In this document: piece after piece, positions 7,697 through 14,898 of the stretch
Numbering within the stretch: position 1 is the first letter of the stretch
How the letters are laid out: each line of letters starts with the position of its first letter
From: Candidatus Dojkabacteria bacterium
Lineage (GTDB): Bacteria; Patescibacteriota; Dojkabacteria; J137
DNA length: 17,707 nucleotides
NCBI GenBank assembly: GCA_020429545.1
Contig: JAGQLF010000017.1
Coordinates: 1-17,707 of the forward strand
Reading direction: 5' to 3'
Made by a program: the position numbers and the translations under genes
The notes under the pieces: generated by a model
What the model was told of the DNA's origin: nothing
The model's database searches: none
The model's input: the letters and a program-made list of their open reading frames with translations, nothing else

Positions 7697-8721
7697 ATAT
7701 TTCTAATAAAGTCTAGGAGATTCTTTTTGAAGTCTATCTGAATCTTCTCTTCTTTTTTAAATGCTTCACTCTGCTTTGTAAAAGCTTTTTTAAAATTATC
7801 ATCCTTGGATAAGTTTATTAGGTTATTTAGTAACAGATGCTTTCCATTTGCAGGAGTTATTAAATTATTTTCTTTTGCATATCTTGCGTTAAAATATTCT
7901 TGACCTGGATTTTTTCTACCAAGAATTATTACTGGTTTATTTACAGCTCCAATTTCGTATAGAGACGCAGGTGCAATACTTGCCATTAAAACTATATCGC
8001 TGAGCGAATATAGAGCCGATAGTTGAGTAGCATTTAGAAAAGGAACAGGTTGAATACTAACTTGAGTAAATTTATTCTTAAATTTTTGAAATGAATTGAA
8101 AAAAGAATTATTTCTGCCTGTAACTATAATATATTGGATATCTTCAGCAGAGAGTATTTCATCTTTCCAAACATATGATAGCCTTGGCATTAACCGTTTT
8201 GCCCACATAGCTCCACCTGTTACGCAAACTATTTTCTTACTAAAATCTAAACTGATTTTTGTTTCTAAATCTTGATTCAAAGTATCTAGTAACGTCTTAT
8301 TTGTTTGATTTGTTTGTGAGAACTCTTCACTTGGTATAAACCTTCCCATAATTGCTTTAATATCTTTATTTTGTAAACTAGCTACGAGCTTATCTGATTG
8401 AGCAATATATCCATCACAATAAGCACCTTTATAGTGTACTTTATGGATATTCGCTTCATCAAAATCTGGAACATAATTTACAATTTTGAATTGTTTTTGC
8501 ATATGTCTTCTTAACCTCAGTAACTGCTCAGTTATCATAAAGTGTGTACTTATAATTACATCTGTATTTTCTAATAATGGAATAAGTTCTGAATCTAGCT
8601 TATTAATTTTTGAAGCTAAAAATATTCTTAGGTCATTGATTAAACCTGGGAGTGGAAGTTTTCCTAGGTTATAAAGAAGTTCGTAGAGCACAGGAAAATA
8701 AAATACTAAATTTTTATGCAA
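7693..8721 (-). CDS. MurG/MGDG-synthase-like glycosyltransferase (GT-B fold), main part downstream of a frameshift
   Basis: This frame encodes 342 residues of a GT-B glycosyltransferase, beginning at a poor TTG codon. It shows the middle of the N-terminal domain (TDVIISTHFMITEQLLRLRR; VNYVPDFDEANIHKV; CDGYIAQSDKLVASL) and the C-terminal nucleotide-sugar domain (KIVCVTGGAMWAKRL; SDIVLMASIAPASLYEIGA, then VNKPVIILGRKNPGQEYFNARYA). The expected glycine-rich GGGH acceptor-site motif is missing from this frame but lies immediately upstream in another frame (8723-8860). Removing one A from the A6 run at 8743-8738 (minus strand) joins the two pieces into about 388 residues, normal for the family. 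The substrate is unknown; lipid-linked sugar transfer in the envelope is plausible. Possible states are pseudogene, slippage-expressed gene or sequencing error. Confidence 0.8.
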   Translation of the reverse strand: MHKNLVFYFPVLYELLYNLGKLPLPGLINDLRIFLASKINKLDSELIPLLENTDVIISTHFMITEQLLRLRRHMQKQFKIVNYVPDFDEANIHKVHYKGAYCDGYIAQSDKLVASLQNKDIKAIMGRFIPSEEFSQTNQTNKTLLDTLNQDLETKISLDFSKKIVCVTGGAMWAKRLMPRLSYVWKDEILSAEDIQYIIVTGRNNSFFNSFQKFKNKFTQVSIQPVPFLNATQLSALYSLSDIVLMASIAPASLYEIGAVNKPVIILGRKNPGQEYFNARYAKENNLITPANGKHLLLNNLINLSKDDNFKKAFTKQSEAFKKEEKIQIDFKKNLLDFIRNI

Positions 8722-8722
8722 G

Positions 8723-8860
8723 TTATCTAAGTGAGTATTTTTTGATTATATATTTAGAGACATTAAAATCTTTATCTAAAGAGAGTATAGAGGATATACA
8801 ATCCATCGCCGCAATATGCCCACCCCCTGCATTAATACTAATTACTTTTATTCTTTTCAT
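8723..8860 (-). CDS. N-terminal fragment of the same glycosyltransferase (GGGH motif), frameshifted
   Basis: A 45-codon frame starting at an ATG (8860) and reading MKRIKVISINAGGGHIAAMD, which is the first beta strand and glycine-rich loop of a MurG/MGDG-synthase-like enzyme. It ends in KKYSLR and a TAA at 8723. A one-base shift at the A6 run (plus-strand T6, 8738-8743) changes the reading to IKNTHLDNL and continues directly into the downstream glycosyltransferase frame. The fragment alone cannot fold into a working enzyme. It follows the CxxC membrane protein gene by 37 nt and has an exact TATAAT 7 nt before the ATG. Confidence 0.75.
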   Translation of the reverse strand: MKRIKVISINAGGGHIAAMDCISSILSLDKDFNVSKYIIKKYSLR

Positions 8861-8867
8861 TCAAAAG

Positions 8868-8873
8868 ATTATA
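8868..8873 (-). promoter_or_regulatory. Candidate -10 box for the glycosyltransferase gene
   Basis: On the minus strand TATAAT (8873-8868) ends 7 nt before the ATG at 8860, consistent with a leaderless transcript starting at or next to the A of ATG. No clear -35 box is seen. Confidence 0.4.
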
Positions 8874-8897
8874 TGCTAATTGGCGCAATATATCGAC

Positions 8898-9563
8898 TCA
8901 GGGATTAGAACTATGAACACATGCATTTGAGGCATTTACTTCTTTTTTAAGACTATTTGGAAGAATTAATGGGATAGCAAATACTAAAATAACAAAAACA
9001 ACTACAACAATGAATGGCTTTAATCTTGTCCAGAAAAGACTAGTAAATGTATAGTAGTAATTTCCCATTTTTATCTTGTAAGTTACCGATTTTTTGATTG
9101 CACACAATCCCAAAACATTCTTTGATGCATCACTTAATGAATATATAAGTAAAAAAATTGTCAGTATCTTTATTTCTAAACCACCTAATGGAAGAGCTGC
9201 AAAAGAGGCTGCTACTCCAAAGACAGGTATCAAGACCGTTCCACATACATAGCATCCTGTTGCCGCTACAGACAAGAAGAGTGCTGCAAGTGCATTTAAA
9301 AAAGATAGGTTTCCCTGAGCTTTCTTCTCTTTAAAAATTATCCAAACCATAGACATAATAATTCCGATCAACACTGAATTTAAAACTGAAAAAACAACCT
9401 GAGCTATTAGAATTAGTATTGGAGTTTCATTAAAAAACAGCTGAATACTTCCAGTTTGAGTTATTGCCAGGAAATAAAAATACATCGAAAATACAAATAC
9501 CAACAAGGTTATAATGTAGCTTATTTTAAATGAATATGTCTTTTTTAATGCGTTTTTTACCAT
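8898..9563 (-). CDS. Polytopic membrane protein with a CxxC motif, function unknown
   Basis: A 221-residue protein with about five or six hydrophobic segments (roughly 13-34, 47-75, 88-103, 107-125, 129-147 and 183-203). The most distinctive stretch is GCYVCGTVLIPVFGVAASFA (103-122) followed by ALPLGGLEIK, with C104 and C107 at the edge of a membrane segment. Two further cysteines are C154 and C215. The CxxC could be redox-active or bind metal. I recognise this type of 'C-x-x-C-G, then LPLGGLE' membrane protein but know no assigned function. It lies between truB (40-nt gap) and the glycosyltransferase gene in the same direction. It is the only complete gene here ending in TGA, which argues against TGA reassignment. 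Confidence 0.75.
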   Translation of the reverse strand: MVKNALKKTYSFKISYIITLLVFVFSMYFYFLAITQTGSIQLFFNETPILILIAQVVFSVLNSVLIGIIMSMVWIIFKEKKAQGNLSFLNALAALFLSVAATGCYVCGTVLIPVFGVAASFAALPLGGLEIKILTIFLLIYSLSDASKNVLGLCAIKKSVTYKIKMGNYYYTFTSLFWTRLKPFIVVVVFVILVFAIPLILPNSLKKEVNASNACVHSSNP

Positions 9564-9603
9564 ATCTACTACGTGTGTCGTACTTTATATAGTAAGTTAT
9601 TTT

Positions 9604-10359
9604 TTACAAAGATTCAAGCTCGTATGGACCTACCTGTGTTCTATATATATCTTTTACCACAGCTGGAATTTTACTTGCCGATGCTACATCCTTTATAAAT
9701 TGCCTTACATAAAATCCAGACTTTACAGATAACTTTAATTTAATTTGTATGAGCTGTTCTGGTAACTGGTCTTGTTTTTCTCTCCAGGATCTATTGATTT
9801 CCTTCTGTCTAAAATCACCATTTACCGAACTAGTTATGTGTGATTGTAATGTTAATAAATCCTGCCTTAATATTTTTGATTTATTAACAATTTCGAAGCT
9901 ATTAATAGTTACCTCTTTGCTGGGTATTTGAATCTCATCTAATCTCTTTTCTCTTGCCCACCAAAATAAAGGTTTACCCTTTACATGATATGATGAATAA
10001 GGTGGATAACTTTGATTATAAACTTTATCCCAATCAGTCATTATATTAAGAAACTTATTTAAAATTATATCTGAGACTGACTCCTGCACATCTGTAATAA
10101 CACCAAGTAGATCAAATGTATCTGTACTAACACCTAAAATCACCTCTACAACATATTCTTTATCTAGATTCTGGTAAAAATCTCGGTTCTTACATTCATC
10201 ACCAACTAAAACTAAGAGTAATCCATGAGCTGCGGGATCAAGTCTTCCTGCATATGCCATTGGTACTTCTTTAGGAATTTGTTTTAATTTTCTTAGTCTT
10301 TGTAGAGCTTCTAGTGGGGTCTCCGCAATTTTTTTATACAACTTTATAACATTATCCAT
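9604..10359 (-). CDS. truB: tRNA pseudouridine(55) synthase TruB-like
   Basis: Expected to isomerise U55 in the tRNA T-loop. The 251-residue protein has the TruB framework: KLYKKIAETPLEALQRLRKL, catalytic motif AYAGRLDPAAHGLLLVLVGD with D41, dKEYVVEVILGVSTDTFDLLG, the tyrosine motif SYPPYSSYHVKGKPLFWWAR, and SGFYVRQFIKDVA near the C-terminus. Classical TruB has GTLDP; here it is GRLDP, a form that also recalls the RsuA family, but all other motifs are TruB. The protein is shorter than E. coli TruB (314 residues), with no room for a full C-terminal PUA domain. Its start overlaps the end of the upstream transglutaminase-like gene by 16 nt, so the two are probably co-transcribed. Confidence 0.9.
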   Translation of the reverse strand: MDNVIKLYKKIAETPLEALQRLRKLKQIPKEVPMAYAGRLDPAAHGLLLVLVGDECKNRDFYQNLDKEYVVEVILGVSTDTFDLLGVITDVQESVSDIILNKFLNIMTDWDKVYNQSYPPYSSYHVKGKPLFWWAREKRLDEIQIPSKEVTINSFEIVNKSKILRQDLLTLQSHITSSVNGDFRQKEINRSWREKQDQLPEQLIQIKLKLSVKSGFYVRQFIKDVASASKIPAVVKDIYRTQVGPYELESL

Positions 10360-12170
10360 TTTGAGTGTTTAATTCTATTTATGGTTCGCCAGATTACAAA
10401 AATAAATATAACTAAAATACCTATAAGGATAACCATGAAATCTTCATCTCTTCTATAATTTACTTTATATTCAACCGATAGCTCAGGAGAGATAATAGAA
10501 TTAGTTTTTATAAGAACTTGTTCCAACTTCTCTCCTGCGAAAAAGAAATTAGGATTACGAATTTCTTGTAAAGGTAAGTTATTGGTTCTTTTTGGTAACA
10601 AAGCGAACTCCATGCCTTCAAATTTGGAATCTACTTTTTGTTTTTGTCCATTAAACTCAATAGATTCTACCTTTATAACTGATGTGCTTGGATTTATTAT
10701 TTGTAATGTAGGAGAATAGTAAAATCCCGAAAGTCTTTGTAATCCATTTGTAGGTTCTATAACAATCTCTCCTTCTGGATTCTCAAAGGAGCTTATATCC
10801 GTTATCTCAAGTTTAACTACACCTCCAGAGTCTGTCATAAGACCTAGTGCATCATTGTATGTCTGTTCTGGTTGCCAAGTTCCAACAGTAATCCTATCAA
10901 AATCATACTGAATATTATAATAGTGAAGCTCTGTAGTAATCTCCATATAAGGATCAATTAAGAAAGTTGAATCATTATTTTCTATTAATAACCAAAAATG
11001 CGGTTGCAACACTTTTTCTTTATCTGGCTTTAAAACTACATACCCATATTGTATCTGTATATTCATTTCTAGGTCTTGAGCATAGGCACCCAGTAGATAA
11101 CAGAAATCAAATGAATTCAAAGACTTTTTATCAGAAAGGTATTTTTCAAAATTTTCTATCTCTTGTTTATTTGATCTGCTAAATTCTAGTGGATACTTGT
11201 CAAGCAAATACTGATACGCTATTTCCAATTTATCTATATCATTACTAACAACTTCAGTTTCATTAATAAAATCATCCTCAATAAAATGTGGTAATTCAAT
11301 ATTATATTCTAGCGAATTATTAATTAATAATTGCTGCTGTTCTTTTCGAACTCTTGCTTCAAAGGATATGTTTTTACTCTCACCTTCTAACATAGACACA
11401 GATGCAAAACTATTATTGAATTTATCAATTAAACCAAAATCTCCATTGTTCATTTGATTGTATACAACTTGTTGAGAATTTGTACTTGGAATAAGTTGGA
11501 ATAGTGAATTAACAGCCCCACTCTGCCTATTAGAAATTTGTGTATCCACTTTTACATCTACATAATACTCATCACCCCACATTACTAATATAAGATTTTG
11601 TTTATTTAAAATATTTATTGTTTTAGTAATTGAATTAGTCTGAGTTACTGAAGCATCGCTATCAGAAATGTATAGTGGATCCCCAAATTCATTAGGATAA
11701 TTGATACTTAAAGAATTTAATTTGTCACTTGTAGGTTGAAACAAGATATATTGAGCCTCAAAATTAGAGTTGATAAAGCTACTTATTCCAGCATTAATTA
11801 TAATTTTCTTTGAAGTATTTGGTTTAATCACATTATCACCAAAATCAATTTCAAGTGTTGAAAAAGTCTTTTCTGGACTTGAATAAACCGGAACCTGTTT
11901 CAACTCACCTTCAATCTCAATTGTTGGGTTTATGACATTTTTTGCTGGTAAAACATACGTGTAACCACTAATAACGTTATCCGGATCATTATTTATTAAT
12001 GTAAGCTCAGACTTTATATGTGCGTCTCCATTGTTGAATAGATCAATGTTAATACGATGATCAATTACTTCACCACTTTGAGCATTAACGTCAACTTTAA
12101 AAAGAAATAATCCCACAAAAGCAACTAAACATGTGATAATTACTTTTGAATAAATATTTAATTTGGTCAT
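10344..12170 (-). CDS. Exported, membrane-anchored transglutaminase-like protein
   Basis: A 608-residue protein with a signal peptide (about 1-30, MTKLN... ending VNA|QS), a large extracytoplasmic part and one C-terminal membrane helix (about 578-595) with a short basic tail. Residues 310-440 look like a transglutaminase/protease-fold core: C357 (NSFDFCYLLGAYAQDLEM), then GYVVL, H391 (QPHFWLLIEN) and D406 (FLIDPYME) have the order and spacing of the Cys-His-Asp triad. The flanking regions are beta-rich and probably Ig-like. The function may be crosslinking or cleavage of cell-surface proteins, but no substrate is indicated. I chose the ATG at 12170 because the signal peptide starts there. The frame remains open to 12236, but that would overlap rsmA and put 22 unlikely residues before the signal peptide. 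Confidence 0.8.
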   Translation of the reverse strand: MTKLNIYSKVIITCLVAFVGLFLFKVDVNAQSGEVIDHRINIDLFNNGDAHIKSELTLINNDPDNVISGYTYVLPAKNVINPTIEIEGELKQVPVYSSPEKTFSTLEIDFGDNVIKPNTSKKIIINAGISSFINSNFEAQYILFQPTSDKLNSLSINYPNEFGDPLYISDSDASVTQTNSITKTINILNKQNLILVMWGDEYYVDVKVDTQISNRQSGAVNSLFQLIPSTNSQQVVYNQMNNGDFGLIDKFNNSFASVSMLEGESKNISFEARVRKEQQQLLINNSLEYNIELPHFIEDDFINETEVVSNDIDKLEIAYQYLLDKYPLEFSRSNKQEIENFEKYLSDKKSLNSFDFCYLLGAYAQDLEMNIQIQYGYVVLKPDKEKVLQPHFWLLIENNDSTFLIDPYMEITTELHYYNIQYDFDRITVGTWQPEQTYNDALGLMTDSGGVVKLEITDISSFENPEGEIVIEPTNGLQRLSGFYYSPTLQIINPSTSVIKVESIEFNGQKQKVDSKFEGMEFALLPKRTNNLPLQEIRNPNFFFAGEKLEQVLIKTNSIISPELSVEYKVNYRRDEDFMVILIGILVIFIFVIWRTINRIKHSKWIML

Positions 12171-12176
12171 TGTTTC

Positions 12177-12184
12177 ATTATAAT
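12177..12184. promoter_or_regulatory. Palindromic ATTATAAT: overlapping -10 boxes for two divergent genes
   Basis: The divergent starts at 12170 (minus) and 12195 (plus) are only 24 bp apart. ATTATAAT in between contains TATAAT on both strands: plus 12179-12184, 10 nt before the rsmA ATG, and minus 12182-12177, 6 nt before the transglutaminase-like gene's ATG. Both transcripts would be leaderless or nearly so. The -35 regions would lie inside the opposite genes and look weak. Confidence 0.5.
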
Positions 12185-12194
12185 CTAATTTCCT

Positions 12195-13007
12195 ATGCAA
12201 ATCAGAAACCATTTTTTTAAAAAAGAGTTTGGACAAAACTTTTTAAGAAATAAGAAAGTTGTTTCAAAGCTTGTAAGTATACTAAATATTAGCCCCTTAG
12301 ATCTAGTAGTAGAGATAGGTCCAGGCGATGGTTTTATTACAGAAGAGATCTTGAATCAAACCACTAATTACTTAGGAATTGAGGTAGACAGCGATCTCAT
12401 TCCAGTTCTTAAAGATAAATTTACTAAAGCAAAGTTTATAAATGAAGATTTTTTAAAAGTAAATTTACAGGGTTATCTAAATGAAAATGAATATGATCAA
12501 GAGATGAATATAAAATTTATAGGTAATCTTCCATTTAATAACTCTAAAGATATTATTTCAACTGTATTTCATCTAACAAAGAAGCTTAATATAGAGCTTG
12601 CAACTTTTGTTGTACAAGAAGAAGTATCTCAATCTTATGTGTCAAAAATTCCTAACATGACTCCAATTGGCGCAATTGCTAACATTTATGCCGAACCTAA
12701 AAAGTTTGAGACAATTGCAAGAAAATATTTTGAGCCCAGTCCAAAAGTAGCTGGTGGAATTATTTCTTTTCCAATTAAAGAAAACATTCCCGATTCTGCT
12801 ATTGAAATTGAAAAGCTAATAAAAGTTGGTTTTTCATCTCCGAGAAAAACTCTTATAAATAATATTAAGAATAGCAATAGATATAACAATGTTGACGATG
12901 CATTTAAGAGTATCGGATTATCGCTAAATTCTAGAGCAGCTGAAATAAGTTCAGATACATGGATCATGCTAAATAACAATCTAATACTTTCATCTTATAG
13001 CTTGTAG
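12195..13007 (+). CDS. rsmA: 16S rRNA (adenine1518/1519-N6)-dimethyltransferase RsmA (KsgA)
   Basis: Dimethylates two adjacent adenines in the 3'-end hairpin of 16S rRNA using S-adenosylmethionine during 30S maturation. The 270-residue length is normal. Seen in order: KKEFGQNFLRNKKVVSKLV (9-27), SAM motif I VVEIGPGDGFITEEIL (38-53), acidic loop GIEVDSDL, NEDFLKV and catalytic motif IV NLPFNNSKDII, where NLPF replaces the more common NLPY. FEPSPKVAGGIISF and GFSSPRKTLINNIKN mark the C-terminal domain. The gene stands alone on the plus strand, with its TAG stop abutting the stop of convergent murJ (TAG|CTA at 13005-13010). No Shine-Dalgarno is visible. Confidence 0.95.
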   Translation: MQIRNHFFKKEFGQNFLRNKKVVSKLVSILNISPLDLVVEIGPGDGFITEEILNQTTNYLGIEVDSDLIPVLKDKFTKAKFINEDFLKVNLQGYLNENEYDQEMNIKFIGNLPFNNSKDIISTVFHLTKKLNIELATFVVQEEVSQSYVSKIPNMTPIGAIANIYAEPKKFETIARKYFEPSPKVAGGIISFPIKENIPDSAIEIEKLIKVGFSSPRKTLINNIKNSNRYNNVDDAFKSIGLSLNSRAAEISSDTWIMLNNNLILSSYSL

Positions 13008-14774
13008 CTATTTTATTCTTAATCCACCAACTTTAAATATTGGATTTAGAAATTTCTTTAATATCGCTAGATCTTCTACTCTAAAGTAGTGACAAACAAG
13101 ATAGTATATTAAAAAGCCGGGCATTACTGTAACTGTAGTAAGAAGAAAAAGATTAAGTGTTGTTGATCCAATAAAGAAAGTTGATCTTGTACTTTCTGGA
13201 AATGCTATGCTTAACGGCACCCAAATTTTATAAGTGAAATACATAAACAAAAACATTATTGTTGCAGCTGCAAGCTTCTTTGATAAGTCAATCGTAAGTT
13301 TTTTTAGCCCTAAACTTAATTTCTTTTTATTGAATATATATAGCAATACTATGAATTCTATTGAGTAAGTAATACTCATAGCAAGTGAAATTCCACCTAC
13401 CCCAGGTCTTAACGGCACATCTGGTCTAGTAAAAAAATTATCAATATTCCAACTGATAGAAGATAGTGAGAAATCTGGTGTATAACTTAAAAAATTTGTT
13501 AGAAGTACAGATAAAACGATTACTCCAACTAAACTAACGAAAGAGACAATTGATGGTATTAATGTGTCTTTTGCAGCATAATAAGTGCTAAATAGAAACC
13601 ATCTTGCAGTAATAAACGGTAATCCAAATGAAAAGAATAGTAAAAGCCAAGCAACTTGATATGTACCTATTAAAGAAAGCTCTGTACCTGGAATTAGACC
13701 AAAGAAAAGCCTGACAATTGGGACTCTCAAAACCATAATGGTAACCACAAATGGTAATGCCATAAATATTATTTGATTGATATTTCTATTGATTAATGAT
13801 CTTAGCTCATCAAGTTCCTTCTTTATAAATAATTTTGCTAAAGTTGGGTAAGATGCATAAGAGAATGTATATCCAAATAATGCAGGTATAACCAAATAAA
13901 TTGATTTTGCAAAAGTTAAAGCTGCTGGCCCACCTTGAAATGCAGCAGATAAAAAGCTATTAACCATTAAACCTATTTGATCTGATGCCAAAACGAAAAT
14001 TCTAGGCAGTCCTAATTTTAATATTTCCTGTAAATATTTGTCTCTGAAATTTATGAGTGGATAGTATTTTATCTTTAAATTTAAGAAAAGCGGTAATGGA
14101 ATTACTAAATGGAAAAGTGCGCCTATGTACACTGAGATAACGAGTGCCCATGGACTGTAGTCTAATATAGGTACCAAAAGAAATATTGCAGCTAGTCTAC
14201 CCAAATTATAAAAAAGCGGTGAGAGTTGAGGAATAATAAACCTATTATAAATATTTAATCCACTTGAAATAAAAACACTAACACCAAGAATCAACTGAGG
14301 TAATATCAATGCTCTCATCATATTTGCAATATTGGCAAGTTCTGCTTTCGTGCTCAATAAATCTACACCTGCTAATTTAAAAGCTGTTGGAATTATTTGA
14401 TCTGCAAATATTATAAGTAAAAGACTTATGATGCTAAAAACAAGAATAGTTGCATTCAATATTGAGCTATAAACTTTAAAGAATTCTTTTTCACCCTTCT
14501 CTTCTTTACAGCTTATAAGAACAGGAATCACAATTGTACCAACTGCTCCTACCATTAACACTGAAGTTAACAGTTCAGGCACCGCATTAGCAACAATAAA
14601 CTGATTAAGTCTAGAATCTTCTACTCCGTAGAAGGAAGCTAAGATTAAATTAAAAAACTGCCCTAATATTTTCGTTAATAATGCAGGCAGCATTAAAATG
14701 AAGACCGTTTCTAGAATTTTTGTTTGTTCTTTCGTCAACAGTCTCGTAATTCTTTTTATATTGTTCTTTACCAT
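13008..14774 (-). CDS. murJ: Lipid II flippase MurJ (MviN family)
   Basis: Polytopic inner-membrane protein of the MOP superfamily that flips the peptidoglycan precursor lipid II. The 588-residue sequence begins with KILETVFILMLPALLTKILG and QFFNLILASFYGVEDSRLNQ, the usual MurJ first helix and loop, and shows about 14 hydrophobic segments throughout. It is longer than E. coli MurJ (511 residues). Part of the excess is a polar stretch between late helices (LSYTPDFSLSSISWNIDNFF, then TRPDVPLRPGVGGISLAM). The start follows a 117-nt gap after pnp that contains a nested inverted repeat. It may be co-transcribed with pnp or have its own promoter after the hairpin; I see no convincing -35/-10 pair. 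Confidence 0.92.
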   Translation of the reverse strand: MVKNNIKRITRLLTKEQTKILETVFILMLPALLTKILGQFFNLILASFYGVEDSRLNQFIVANAVPELLTSVLMVGAVGTIVIPVLISCKEEKGEKEFFKVYSSILNATILVFSIISLLLIIFADQIIPTAFKLAGVDLLSTKAELANIANMMRALILPQLILGVSVFISSGLNIYNRFIIPQLSPLFYNLGRLAAIFLLVPILDYSPWALVISVYIGALFHLVIPLPLFLNLKIKYYPLINFRDKYLQEILKLGLPRIFVLASDQIGLMVNSFLSAAFQGGPAALTFAKSIYLVIPALFGYTFSYASYPTLAKLFIKKELDELRSLINRNINQIIFMALPFVVTIMVLRVPIVRLFFGLIPGTELSLIGTYQVAWLLLFFSFGLPFITARWFLFSTYYAAKDTLIPSIVSFVSLVGVIVLSVLLTNFLSYTPDFSLSSISWNIDNFFTRPDVPLRPGVGGISLAMSITYSIEFIVLLYIFNKKKLSLGLKKLTIDLSKKLAAATIMFLFMYFTYKIWVPLSIAFPESTRSTFFIGSTTLNLFLLTTVTVMPGFLIYYLVCHYFRVEDLAILKKFLNPIFKVGGLRIK

Positions 14775-14821
14775 TTGAAACTAAACCACTAGAATACGCC
14801 TATGATACTGTACACAAAGAT

Positions 14822-14898
14822 TGAATAGAAAACAACCGTATATAAGAAGAGATGCGATTAATCGCATCTCTATCAAAAAAATGGTTGTTTTCTATTCA
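14822..14898. repeat. Nested inverted repeat between pnp and murJ, including the pnp stop codon
   Basis: Outer arms of 16 bp pair perfectly: TGAATAGAAAACAACC (14822-14837) with its complement at 14883-14898. Between them is a 24-bp perfect palindrome at 14848-14871, with halves AGAGATGCGATT and AATCGCATCTCT. The right outer arm contains the last two sense codons and TAG stop of pnp. In the pnp transcript the palindrome is preceded by a run of seven U and followed by UCUUAUAU, not a clean U-tract, so it is not a classic intrinsic terminator. GGTTGTTT also occurs as a direct repeat at 14883-14890 and 14899-14906. It may act as a 3' barrier or processing site, an attenuator before murJ, or be a small MITE-like insertion; no target-site duplication is visible. 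Confidence 0.7.

Noticed and set aside
8652..8879. Rightward open frame of 75 codons
   Set aside because: It lies opposite the start of the glycosyltransferase, where the minus strand encodes the GGGH motif; its own product shows no recognisable features.
8898..8900. Possible reassignment of TGA (as in some CPR lineages)
   Set aside because: The CxxC protein ends sensibly at this TGA, and no other gene has in-frame TGA codons, so the standard code applies.
12171..12236. N-terminal extension of the transglutaminase-like gene by 22 codons
   Set aside because: It would overlap the rsmA start and place residues ahead of an otherwise perfect signal peptide starting at 12170.
14848..14881. Simple intrinsic terminator made of the 24-bp palindrome and the adjacent A/T run
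   Set aside because: In the pnp direction the T-run comes before, not after, the palindrome; in the other direction an A-run follows. It does not fit the usual hairpin-then-U order.
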